Source: Schistocephalus solidus (taxonomy: Eukaryota; Platyhelminthes; Cestoda; Diphyllobothriidea; Diphyllobothriidae). From it: 64,000 nt of DNA. Numbering within the stretch: the stretch's first letter is position 1; each line of letters starts with the position of its first letter. The notes beneath the pieces were generated by a model. It did not search any database, was not told the DNA's origin, and saw nothing but the letters and a program-made list of their open reading frames with translations. The position numbers and the translations under genes are program-made. Of the stretch, positions 45,601 through 48,489 are shown piece after piece. The stretch covers positions 171,882-235,881 of the forward strand of contig WEDG01004095.1 in NCBI GenBank assembly GCA_017591395.1, given 5' to 3'.

Positions 45601-48049
45601 GTGTCAACCGGTAACGCCAGTGATTCAGACCTGTTGAAATTAAGTGTAGGTTAAGCGATAAAATCGGATTATTTATGGGTACGAATGAAGCGAATATTTT
45701 CTAGTTCGTAGGCAAATCAATCTAATCTGTTCCAGTTTAAGACTTGCAAATGATAGGGATTGATCGACAGACGGCGTACTTAAAAATACAGAAAACATAA
45801 AACGTGTTATAAAAAGTGGCAGTATGGTCGCAAGGAGTTTGCGGAGCGGTTAATAACGCTTTTAAACAAATTGGTATTAGAAATTTGGCATATAGATCAC
45901 AACTAAAACGTGTTAACTAGCGCAAAGATACGATCATGGAAATAAAACATAAAAATCTTGCCGTCAAAGAAAACAAGAAAACGCATAAAAACAGACAGCA
46001 TTTTTCTCGTCTACCAATGTTTTCAAACTCCCGTCAACAGTAACTCAAGCAGTCATGCAGATTTGTGACTGAGAACGCTTGTAGTTGAGTGACGTCTTAC
46101 AAGAGTTATAGTTAACCTGTTCTTTGGTGGATATGCGCTCACAAACTGGTTACGGGACTCACTCGTCCCGTTCTGCTTTGGGGTTAACTCTCGAACCCCG
46201 CCAGCAGTCGCACAGTGGCTAGTAGTTTAAGCAGCAGAACATAACCGTTCAATGGTTAGAGAGTCACGCTTCTGATCAACAGGTAGCGGGCCCGATTCTC
46301 GGGGTGCGGAATATCTGGGGTTGGGTATGGCTGGCTGATGATGGCTAATAAGTCAGGAATGGTCATTCCAATCTCCCTGGTCTTTGTGGTTAATATTCTA
46401 CTACCCTGCTCTCTTTACCTCGTACCAAGAAAACCAATGAAAGTTGCGGCATAATGTGGTGATTCTCTGTGGTTCTTGAGCATATAACCGGAGCATTACG
46501 TGCGGCAATCCAGTATACAGTCAAAACTTTTCTTTTAGTTGAATTGTACAGTTATAGGCAGCAATCGATGAAGAAAATTTACCAGACAACTCATGCTCAT
46601 GTGCTGAAATGGCAACGGATCTGAGAAGCGAATATATTTAGAAGCTAGGGGTAGCAACATTTCTCTTCAAAGACGACTGAAATAGTCACGAAAAGGGAAG
46701 TTAAAGGAGCGCTGTCGTTAAGAAAAATTATACAATAAATGCTTTATGCTAATATAAACGCCAAAAAAAACAATGAAATTTCACATGATGCTAGTTCAAG
46801 CTGATGACGTTTGAAAGTCATCTTTGTTGTCCGAATGTATATTTGCGGCACAATAACGGATATGGTTTATTCGCTGAGATGGGCTTTTACTGGCTGTTAG
46901 TCTTTTAAAAATAGAGTACATATCGGGAGACAGCAACCAATTGGCGTGCTGCAAACCTGGGGAAAACAGCGCCCTGGTATGCGGACTTCGTAAAAGCACT
47001 AAAACCAGCAACTGAGAGAAGAATAACCTGACTGCTCATGTGAACATAACATTATGTGGAAGTGTTCGACCAAGTCACATTTCGCTAAAGGTAGGGTATG
47101 AAAGTAAGATCCTTGTTTATTTAACCGGGGATCGTGGAACTAGAATGAGAGTAAAAAAACATGCATGAAAATTCGGCTAGGCAAACTGGTTGGCTGCTCT
47201 ATATGGTCCGAAGATACGGTGCTCAGTTTATATTAAAAACCGTGTAAAGCAGTGTAAAGTTAAATACAATAACACGCCAAAAACTGACGCAAGGACCTTT
47301 CTTTAGTAATCAATGATGCATCAAGTACTAGAAGCAAGGAATTAAGCACTTACTCAGAGGTTGCAGTTGGAGTGTCACCTTGTCCATCCTGGGTTCTCAA
47401 AGGAATGGCTGCAAAATGTGGATAGATGGAAAAAAACTTACGTTTTCGACGACCTCGAGAAGGAAGATTTTTCGAAATGATCGACTCCCTTATCTGGGTG
47501 CATAAGAACAATATGAGTAGGCCACGTATCTATTACTAGTAATAACGATAAAACACTCGTCATTAGCAAGATGTTGATGGTAGATGGAAAAAAAGGTAGA
47601 AATTTAAGAAAAATTAAAGGCGGTAAAAAGACAACCAACTGACTCGAGCGTCTACATAAATTTAACATTCATGATACGGTAAAGACTCATAAGGTTAATG
47701 TGATCTCCGATTGCATACTAGGTGTTGGAATCCTAAAATAGCGTACCTTCGTTTCTTAGCTAATCAGGAAGCTATCTGTTAAAATAAACTTGAGGGGCGT
47801 AATCGGCTAACTCAGAGAATTTATTCGTATTAATACAGTTGGGATCTATTACCGAAGGTACTTTATGCAACTCTGTAGAAAACGGGTAAGTTGACGAAAG
47901 TTAATTTGAAAGATTACGATAGACGCCCGTGCACAAACGGAAGTTACCTTAAAACGATCCGAATTTTCTTTTACCAATTCACTATCCCGAACAGTGATTA
48001 ACTGTTTGCGAGTATAACAGAACTTTTTTGTCTCATGGGAGTCTTCCAT
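10438..48049 (-). CDS. GIGYF-like GYF-domain protein, 15-exon gene model
   Basis: Fifteen exons join in compatible phase into 1009 codons (1008 residues plus TAA at 10438-10440). GIGYF proteins bridge 4EHP to repressor complexes and bind proline-rich partners through the GYF domain; they act in the cytoplasm. Seen in order: FCYTRKQLI near residue 10 (a YX4L-phi 4E-binding type motif); WRR and KWRHR in exon 4; GRGRG repeats in exon 5; DDFWHE and GVFDD in exon 6; a GYF domain about 313-369 (MWHYLDSDGQLQGPF to GRFPF); proline-rich and Lys-rich linkers; an Ala/Glu coiled coil 680-760; AKWG near 770; SIWDLP near 895; then HWCE, DLPTLISLL and FVEKRA, matching the GIGYF C-terminus. Human GIGYF1 is about 1035 residues, so the length fits. 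Oddities: the GYF tripeptide reads GHL, and the vertebrate GPEWLR start is absent. Extra small exons could have been missed in the large introns. Orthology is inferred from motif order. Confidence 0.83.
11257..11427 (-). CDS. GIGYF exon 14 (conserved C-terminal block)
   Basis: 171 nt, 57 codons, phase 0. Acceptor ttgcatttcag, donor GACGAC|GTAAGT. ELTHWCESQL and DVDLPTLISLLCDIEEADD match FTQWCEQML and LDVPTFVSFLKEVESPYEV of human GIGYF2 in order and spacing. Confidence 0.88.
11884..11917. repeat. CT-rich simple repeat
   Basis: ctcgctctcgctctctctct then ctctcc. Low complexity; lies in the intron between GIGYF exons 13 and 14. Confidence 0.8.
12130..12285 (+). mobile_element. tRNA-derived SINE family A with hammerhead tail, copy 1
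   Basis: The head retains a pol III B box (gggttcgatcc at about 12170). The body ggttgggtagaactgg leads into a hammerhead-like motif at 12211-12255, and the 3' end is tctccctagtgtttgccgg. The A box is decayed. Lies in a GIGYF intron. Confidence 0.7.
12211..12255 (+). ncRNA. hammerhead ribozyme motif, SINE type
   Basis: Core CUGACGA at 12217-12223 and GAAA at 12238-12241. Stem II is GGCU/AGAC (partly broken) with a four-base loop. Stem III is the self-complementary AUGGCCAU with no loop, U17 at 12249. Stem I ACUGG/CUAGU is fully paired with the 3' flank. Folding is read by eye. Confidence 0.62.
12415..12455 (-). repeat. repeat C fragment
   Basis: gagcatgtcctgtaaccc is the reverse complement of the gggttacgagacatgctc block of repeat C at 42330-42350. 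Immediately precedes a SINE A copy. Confidence 0.45.
12470..12630 (+). mobile_element. SINE family A, copy 2, decayed
   Basis: Head with an A-box-like tagtggtttagcagttaggg and a B-box remnant cacgggttggagc. The 3' half keeps aagccagaaatggctactcc...agtctc, the second half of the hammerhead, but the CUGAUGA half is lost. Confidence 0.58.
13336..13458 (-). CDS. GIGYF exon 13 (SIWDLP motif)
   Basis: 123 nt, 41 codons, phase 0. Acceptor tggcttcgcacag, donor AAGAAG|GTACAC (weak). Reads SPTKSPVSIWDLPPNSS then GPPKKTSKKK. The SxWDLP motif is repeated in human GIGYF proteins, and the Lys-rich end precedes the conserved C-terminal block there too. Confidence 0.68.
13718..13777 (-). ncRNA. hammerhead motif, PLE type, copy d
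   Basis: Core CUGACGG (A9 to G), extra U, stem II GGACUC/GAGUUC with hexaloop CAGUGA, then GAAA. Stem III is AG/CU with no loop, C17. Stem I UCU/AGA plus UUUA/UAAA encloses an internal loop. Stem III differs from the AC/GU of other copies by a compensatory change. Confidence 0.7.
13785..13799 (-). promoter_or_regulatory. TATA-like box upstream of PLE hammerhead
   Basis: Minus strand CCTATAACTTACTCG, about 10-20 nt 5' of the ribozyme. Similar boxes precede five other copies. Confidence 0.5.
14862..14921 (-). ncRNA. hammerhead motif, PLE type, copy e (core intact)
   Basis: CUGAUGA, extra U, GAGUUC-hexaloop-GAAUCC (five of six pairs), GAAAC, GUC: all invariant core bases are present. Stem III is the loopless AC/GU. 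Stem I pairing is weak here. Confidence 0.68.
14945..14957 (-). promoter_or_regulatory. TATA-like box upstream of PLE hammerhead
   Basis: Minus strand CCTATAAATACTG, identical over 13 nt to the box at 33834-33846, about 27 nt 5' of the ribozyme. Confidence 0.55.
15467..15518 (+). ncRNA. hammerhead motif, PLE type, copy f (5' core lost)
   Basis: Stem II GGACUC-CAGUAA-GAGUUC, GAAAGCUC and AGACGAAUAAAGCC are preserved, but the CUGANGA core is degraded. Inverted relative to copy d at the other end of PLE copy 1. Confidence 0.55.
15522..18144. other. GIGYF intron 12 remainder, nothing recognised
   Basis: No supported gene or repeat. A pseudo-exon-like segment at 16235-16319 has splice-like borders but breaks the reading phase. 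Confidence 0.5.
18145..18381 (-). CDS. GIGYF exon 12 (Ser/Lys-rich)
   Basis: 237 nt, 79 codons, phase 0. Acceptor ccttattctag. Ser/Thr/Lys-rich low-complexity protein ending SSQKSPPQ. Donor CCGCAG|GTTCGT is the same weak type as exon 8. If it were not used, translation would end at TAA 18109-18111; downstream homology in exons 13-15 argues that it is used. Confidence 0.7.
18467..18821 (-). CDS. GIGYF exon 11 (coiled coil and AKWG)
   Basis: 355 nt. Acceptor tccctgtccag, donor GCCGAG|GTCAGT. One base completes a Lys codon with exon 10. About 80 residues of Ala/Glu/Arg heptad-rich sequence (EEERRRQAAAERLAALD onward), then FNLPAAAKWGSV. It corresponds to the long charged coiled coil and the LPSSSTWG motif of human GIGYF2. 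Confidence 0.85.
18822..20071. other. GIGYF intron 10, nothing recognised
   Basis: Short frames in both strands without homology. Confidence 0.5.
20072..20490 (-). CDS. GIGYF exon 10 (Lys-rich linker)
   Basis: 419 nt. Acceptor aacatttttcag, donor TCAAA|GTAAGA, phase 2 out. Contains two basic clusters, KKSKRSRKKAKQ and KKPKKKRKSK, separated by an acidic WDMIIEG segment. Basic clusters of this kind could act in nuclear targeting or RNA binding (inference). Confidence 0.68.
20536..20817 (-). CDS. GIGYF exon 9 (helical linker)
   Basis: 282 nt, 94 codons, phase 0. Acceptor ttgtatcacag, donor AAAATG|GTAAGC. Reads SLEAVNRPVLTFGDLSFM followed by a predicted helical segment EVKRLQENAKVLTDRAS. No strong counterpart recognised; placed by splice sites and phase. 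Confidence 0.68.
20818..22959. other. GIGYF intron 8, nothing recognised
   Basis: Frames 20886-21374 and 22336-22644 (minus) show no motifs. Probably ordinary intron. Confidence 0.5.
22960..23222 (-). CDS. GIGYF exon 8 (end of GYF domain, Pro-rich)
   Basis: 263 nt. Acceptor ctttcatag then two bases that complete a Ser codon with exon 7. Opens DFLARLGRFPFVD, the equivalent of the IMKMWGRVPF closing strand of the GYF domain, followed by a long Pro-rich stretch (PPPQ, PPPPAPLP). The donor is the weak CCAAAG|GTTCGT; it is chosen because it gives phase 0 for exon 9. Confidence 0.75.
24079..24093 (+). promoter_or_regulatory. TATA-like box upstream of PLE hammerhead
   Basis: CCCCTATAAGTGTCG, about 20-24 nt before the ribozyme; same relative place as in the other copies. 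Confidence 0.48.
24112..24166 (+). ncRNA. hammerhead motif, PLE type, copy g
   Basis: CUGACGA core intact at 24117-24123, extra U, stem II GGGCUC-CUGCAG-GAGUUU. One A of GAAA is missing (GAAGCUC), so cleavage is unlikely. 3' flank AGAAUAAUAAAC. Confidence 0.62.
24167..24276 (-). mobile_element. tRNA-derived SINE family B, copy 1
   Basis: Minus-strand head starts GGGGCTTCGTAGCTCAGTTG. It has a perfect A box (TAGCTCAGTTGG) and B box (GGTTCGAATCC), a 4-bp anticodon stem GGCT/AGCC and a long variable arm. The acceptor stem pairs only partly, so this is a SINE head or tRNA pseudogene rather than a working tRNA. Tail gccgtttttcacaaatgggt...caaacgaatt is shared with copy 2. Confidence 0.75.
24395..24535 (+). 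mobile_element. tRNA-derived SINE family B, copy 2, 5'-truncated
   Basis: Shares ctgtactaaagccttc, the B box gggttcgaatcccaccgagg and the tail gccgtttttcacaaatgggt with copy 1 but in opposite orientation. Continues ccaccaaaaccctctagg and ends in an A-rich gaataaaaac. Confidence 0.72.
24971..24987. repeat. (CTA)n simple repeat
   Basis: ctactactactactag; short trinucleotide run. Confidence 0.7.
25190..28110 (-). mobile_element. non-LTR retrotransposon relic (endonuclease to RT C-terminus), decayed
   Basis: Minus strand, 5' to 3' downward: QSTGGDSLEQTIRVAVGDPP (matched at 43240-43310), SAQSFRTRRLHQCNMDACRS, then an endonuclease block RFQHHRKLLPTWYPNGG and DGILVSSRFCSRV (matched at 44030-44150). 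Past 26760 the frame is heavily broken. The RT end reads TTAHRAFAICRKFPC, SVQSVLLYSCKCWAVRVEDE and ATWRRQRGGHLETCL. Many stops; dead. Lies in the GIGYF intron between exons 7 and 8. Confidence 0.75.
28111..30503. other. GIGYF intron 7 remainder, nothing firm
   Basis: 28120-29220 has a base composition like the adjacent non-LTR relic and could be its 5' region, but no domain is readable. 29220-30500 shows nothing recognised. Confidence 0.4.
30504..30792 (-). CDS. GIGYF exon 7 (most of the GYF domain)
   Basis: 289 nt, acceptor ccctttcaacag, donor CTAT|GTAAGT. After a Pro-rich lead it holds the GYF fold signature: MWHYLDSDGQLQGPFDD, then MASWFIAG, then LQVRRQCDKVFLPL. The W-x-Y, GPF, W-F and C-D-x-x-F-x-P-L positions all match GIGYF GYF domains. 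The eponymous GYF residues are GHL. Ends in phase 1. Confidence 0.9.
30793..31440. other. GIGYF intron 6, proximal part, nothing recognised
   Basis: No supported gene, repeat or motif. Confidence 0.45.
31441..31453. repeat. (TA)n microsatellite, short
   Basis: Thirteen bases of alternating AT directly before direct repeat 1 of the family III unit. Confidence 0.9.
31455..31864 (+). mobile_element. hammerhead-bearing 353-bp repeat unit (family III) with flanking direct repeats
   Basis: gtcatgtccgaaacacctga... at 31459-31511 is repeated at 31812-31864 with two mismatches in 53, giving a period of 353 bp. The unit therefore looks like one full copy plus the first 53 bp of a second. An intact hammerhead lies at 31562-31651. 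(TA)n runs touch both outer ends. No protein is encoded. The size and layout recall the Schistosoma SM-alpha hammerhead repeat; relationship not tested. Confidence 0.72.
31562..31651 (+). ncRNA. hammerhead ribozyme, textbook fold (family III)
   Basis: Stem I CCCA/UGGG continues past an AA bulge through GGGG/CUUU pairs. Core CUGAGGA at 31576-31582. Stem II GCCGA/UCGGC (31583-31587 with 31623-31627) closes a 35-base loop that itself contains a UGCUGUG-UCA-CACAGCA hairpin. GAA at 31628-31630. Stem III ACAC/GUGU loopless (31631-31638). C17 at 31639. Every invariant core position is present. Confidence 0.85.
31862..31877. repeat. (TA)n microsatellite, short
   Basis: Sixteen alternating bases between the family III unit and PLE copy 2. 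Confidence 0.9.
31951..32010 (-). ncRNA. hammerhead motif, PLE type, copy a
   Basis: Core UUGACGA (C3 to U), extra U, stem II GAGCUC-GCGUGA-GAGUUC (6 bp, hexaloop), GAAAC, GUC. Stem I UCC/GGA and UUUUA/UAAAA with an internal loop UGAA. Confidence 0.7.
32035..32411 (-). pseudogene. GIY-YIG endonuclease domain, inverted arm of PLE copy 2
   Basis: Reads SGVIYRIDCRCGRANYVGET, MHEHELAVRRKDKLS, then SINRHIDLPAAYQAL, almost identical to the plus-strand copy at 32958-33334. The GIY-YIG domain is the DNA-nicking domain of EN(+) PLEs. This arm lacks any RT, so it is a duplicated fragment. Confidence 0.85.
32427..33334 (+). pseudogene. RT fragment plus GIY-YIG domain of PLE copy 2
   Basis: Two overlapping frames (32427-32816 and 32798-33334) cover the last part of the RT palm and thumb, the linker and the complete GIY-YIG domain. 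One frameshift separates them; otherwise the frame is open for about 300 codons. The RT fingers and motifs A and B are absent because of 5' truncation. Confidence 0.85.
33360..33418 (+). ncRNA. hammerhead motif, PLE type, copy b
   Basis: Same as copy a with stem II GGGCUC-GCGUGA-GAGUUC. Core UUGACGA (C3 to U). Stem I UUUUA-U-UCC pairs GGA-UGAA-UAAAA. A TATA-like AGTAAAATAAGCAGTG lies upstream at 33334-33349. Confidence 0.7.
33451..33524. repeat. (AT)37 microsatellite
   Basis: 74 bases of perfect AT between PLE copy 2 and the SINE A fragment. Confidence 0.98.
33525..33630 (-). mobile_element. SINE family A fragment with intact hammerhead
   Basis: The 106 bp between two long (AT)n arrays carry the SINE A 3' half: a hammerhead, then cggtctcccttgtctttttc on the minus strand running into the AT array. 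The tRNA-like head is missing. Confidence 0.75.
33551..33595 (-). ncRNA. hammerhead ribozyme, SINE type, best copy
   Basis: Stem I GACUGG/CCGGUC (six pairs). CUGAUGA. C.A then GGCU-AAUA-AGCC (perfect 4-bp stem II). GAAA. Near-palindromic AUGACCAU stem III. U17. All invariant core bases are present. Confidence 0.8.
33631..33694. repeat. (AT)32 microsatellite
   Basis: 64 bases of perfect AT between the SINE A fragment and the 3' end of PLE copy 3. Confidence 0.98.
33761..33820 (-). ncRNA. hammerhead motif, PLE type, copy c
   Basis: Core CCGACGA (U4 to C), extra U, stem II GAAAUC-UUGUUU-GAUUUU, GAAAC, GUC. Stem I CCU/AGG and UUUA/UAAA around an internal loop ACAA. Stem II has quite different bases from copies a and b yet stays fully paired. 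Confidence 0.7.
33834..33846 (-). promoter_or_regulatory. TATA-like box upstream of PLE hammerhead
   Basis: Minus strand CCTATAAATACTG, about 17 nt 5' of ribozyme copy c; 13 of 13 identical to the box at 14945-14957. Confidence 0.55.
34641..36529. other. intron stretch, nothing recognised
   Basis: AT-rich, with short unsupported frames on both strands. Confidence 0.45.
36530..36892. repeat. diverged tandem duplication, period about 180-215 bp
   Basis: 36536-36712 and 36751-36892 share ggttttccctgatgcaaatt versus ggttttactgggcgcaaatt, and ggtgggataaccgttgaagc versus ggtgggatgaccactgagac, followed by agcggacatt...ggggtcaac. Probably an old local duplication or satellite remnant. Confidence 0.65.
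36893..39945. other. intron stretch, nothing recognised
   Basis: No homology or structured repeats seen; part of the 10-kb GIGYF intron 6. Confidence 0.45.
39946..40497 (+). mobile_element. CR1-like retrotransposon 3' end (5'-truncated copy)
   Basis: Aligns over about 550 bp with 54670-55195: ggcggctcgccgaactccgc, then atggcaaatcgttctgaatc and gctcacatagtgcagcaatt. Ends ccttaagtatacaatttatt followed by a (TTA)n tail, the usual microsatellite tail of CR1-type elements. Confidence 0.82.
40498..40966. other. intron stretch next to exon 6, nothing recognised
   Basis: No gene, repeat or structure supported. Confidence 0.4.
40967..41125 (-). CDS. GIGYF exon 6 (acidic/aromatic DDFW block)
   Basis: 159 nt, 53 codons, phase 0 on both sides. 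Acceptor tctcatttaag, donor CATGAG|GTAAGT. Reads PESMDDFWHEGDWKHSAP, then RPGVFDD. It looks like the LPEW...GTFD segment that precedes the GYF domain in other animals. The intron to exon 7 is about 10 kb and is full of mobile elements. Confidence 0.72.
41690..41905 (-). repeat. dispersed repeat D, copy 2
   Basis: Reverse complement of repeat D copy 1: tgacagaggcaagaagacc then gaggcgggatagggcgcagg. Its other half (cgtctgccctacaacagggt) aligns with copy 3. Confidence 0.65.
41985..42110 (+). repeat. repeat C, copy 1
   Basis: cacttgaagtgcattcgttg, atatgctcggcttgttgtgc and tgaggcccgatcgccagcc match 42305-42425. The Pol III B-box-like block is weak here. Confidence 0.6.
42120..42295 (-). mobile_element. 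SINE family A, copy 3, with tRNA-like head
   Basis: Minus strand: ctgtggctcaatgtgtagag (A box) and ctgggttcgtgtcccag (B box), then the hammerhead at 42139-42182. Flanked on both sides by repeat C copies in the same orientation. Confidence 0.7.
42139..42182 (-). ncRNA. hammerhead motif, SINE type, copy 3
   Basis: CUGAUGA core intact and GAAA present. Stem I GAUAGG/UCUGUC is fully paired although its bases differ from the other copies. Stem II is reduced to GGC/GCU. Confidence 0.68.
42305..42425 (+). repeat. repeat C, copy 2
   Basis: cgtttgaagtgcgtccacct, acatgctcacagcgttgtgc and tttgggttcgatctaggggc (a B-box-like core), then gcaggaagtcgcagggcgac. Partner of copy 1 across SINE A copy 3. Confidence 0.65.
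43190..44620 (+). mobile_element. non-LTR retrotransposon fragment, endonuclease half, decayed
   Basis: QSAGRDKLKQTIRAAIGDPP, then ECWNVQTFLDAGTQSLMARS, LSQQANHARLAWEPVYEQMA, FKNISIVSVYGPTF, DLLVVTGGWN, TCFQRHNKHLLTWYSGEG and DILVSSRFRSWVQDSRSLRG: the apurinic-type endonuclease order. After 44250 the frame breaks (TRRLDVAKIWQPSTVEALS) and ends before the RT. Same family as the relic at 25190-28110, opposite strand. Confidence 0.78.
44757..44909 (-). CDS. GIGYF exon 5 (RG-rich)
   Basis: 153 nt, exactly 51 codons, phase 0 on both sides. Acceptor ctttaaacag, donor CATCAG|GTAAGA. Begins PIFGGIRGRGRG and continues GGRGRGFVRRPYQP. RG repeats are typical of GIGYF proteins and of RNA-binding or Arg-methylated segments. 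Unlike human GIGYF2, the RG block here follows rather than precedes the WR block. Confidence 0.8.
45369..45630 (-). CDS. GIGYF exon 4 (WR-rich)
   Basis: 262 nt, acceptor taatttcaacag, donor AGCAGA|GTAAGT. Contains SENKDNWRRAAAAP, a Ser/Thr/Gly-rich stretch, then VDWTLGCGKWRHRSKSG. The spaced Trp-Arg clusters resemble the SENWRIFRE and GGWR region N-terminal of the GYF domain in animal GIGYF proteins. Confidence 0.75.
46125..46245 (+). repeat. repeat C, copy 3
   Basis: atatgcgctcacaaactggt, gttctgctttggggttaact and cgaaccccgccagcagtcgc align with repeat C copies at 41985 and 42305. Directly precedes a SINE A copy. Confidence 0.55.
46246..46405 (+). mobile_element. SINE family A, copy 4
   Basis: tRNA-like head ccgttcaatggttagagagt with a decayed B box gggcccgattctc, body atctggggttgggtatggct, hammerhead at 46329-46374, and 3' end tctccctggtctttgtgg. 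Confidence 0.7.
46329..46374 (+). ncRNA. hammerhead motif, SINE type, copy 4
   Basis: CUGAUGA intact. Stem II U-A then GGCU-AAUA-AGUC fully paired. GAAA changed to GGAA, so probably inactive. Stem III AUGGUCAU. Confidence 0.6.
46406..47353. other. GIGYF intron 3 remainder, nothing recognised
   Basis: No supported feature. Confidence 0.4.
47354..47408 (-). CDS. GIGYF exon 3 (55-nt small exon)
   Basis: Bounded by acceptor cattttgcag and donor TCTGA|GTAAGT. Reads IPLRTQDGQGDTPTATS. Phase 1 in and phase 2 out fit exons 2 and 4 exactly. Confidence 0.62.
47442..47493 (-). CDS. GIGYF exon 2
   Basis: 52 nt between acceptor ttatgcacccag and donor AAAAC|GTAAGT. Reads IRESIISKNLPSRGRRK plus one base, which joins the two leading bases of exon 3 to make Pro. 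Basic SRGRRK end. Support is the splice sites and phase. Confidence 0.6.
47948..48049 (-). CDS. GIGYF exon 1 (start, 4E-binding motif)
   Basis: 34 codons starting MEDSHETKK, donor AAG|GTAACT. The segment FCYTRKQLITVRD carries Y-x4-L-I with an aromatic two residues before the Tyr, which resembles the 4EHP-binding YxYx4L-phi motif of GIGYF. The ATG at 48049 is the first one in frame with a motif-bearing reading frame and ends in phase 0, matching exon 2. The frame stays open a little upstream, so a further 5' exon is possible. Confidence 0.62.
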
Positions 48050-48489
48050 TTGCCCAAAAAATCGTAACACCAGGACGCAGAAGAAACAAGACAACCGTCA
48101 AACACCAAGCACGACCGATCTCCCCGCGTCTCAGAAATCTATTAGTGAATTAAAAGTAAGAGTAAAAAGGCTTCAGAGGCCAACATGACACTTAAGATTT
48201 CTAAAGCGTCAAAAAAAGTAGCAACAACGGATAGCAAAGCAATTTTCGACGATACTAAATAAAACAAATACCTGACGAGCATCTTGTAAATGAAGGATAC
48301 GGGACAGGGTATTTAGTAGATTGAAGTTCGCTTTTATATTAATAACCGACGTGATAAATCGCCCTATGGGGAATGTAGGCAATTTAACCACGGAATATGG
48401 CCACAGCATACTACATAGCGCAAACAGGTTAAAATTTAGCTTCAAATACAATGTCGAGCTCAGAATGAACTCACCACAATGCACGACTT
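48050..48489. promoter_or_regulatory. presumed 5' flank of the GIGYF gene
   Basis: Lies between the assigned start codon and a Penelope-like relic on the opposite strand. No TATA box or initiator stands out. A minus-strand frame ending DARQ|GTATTT near 48270 could be a 5' UTR or additional exon but has no homology support. Confidence 0.25.

Noticed and set aside
48209..48484. Upstream coding exon of GIGYF ending DARQ|GTATTT
   Set aside because: No homology and a weak donor; kept only as a possible 5' UTR.
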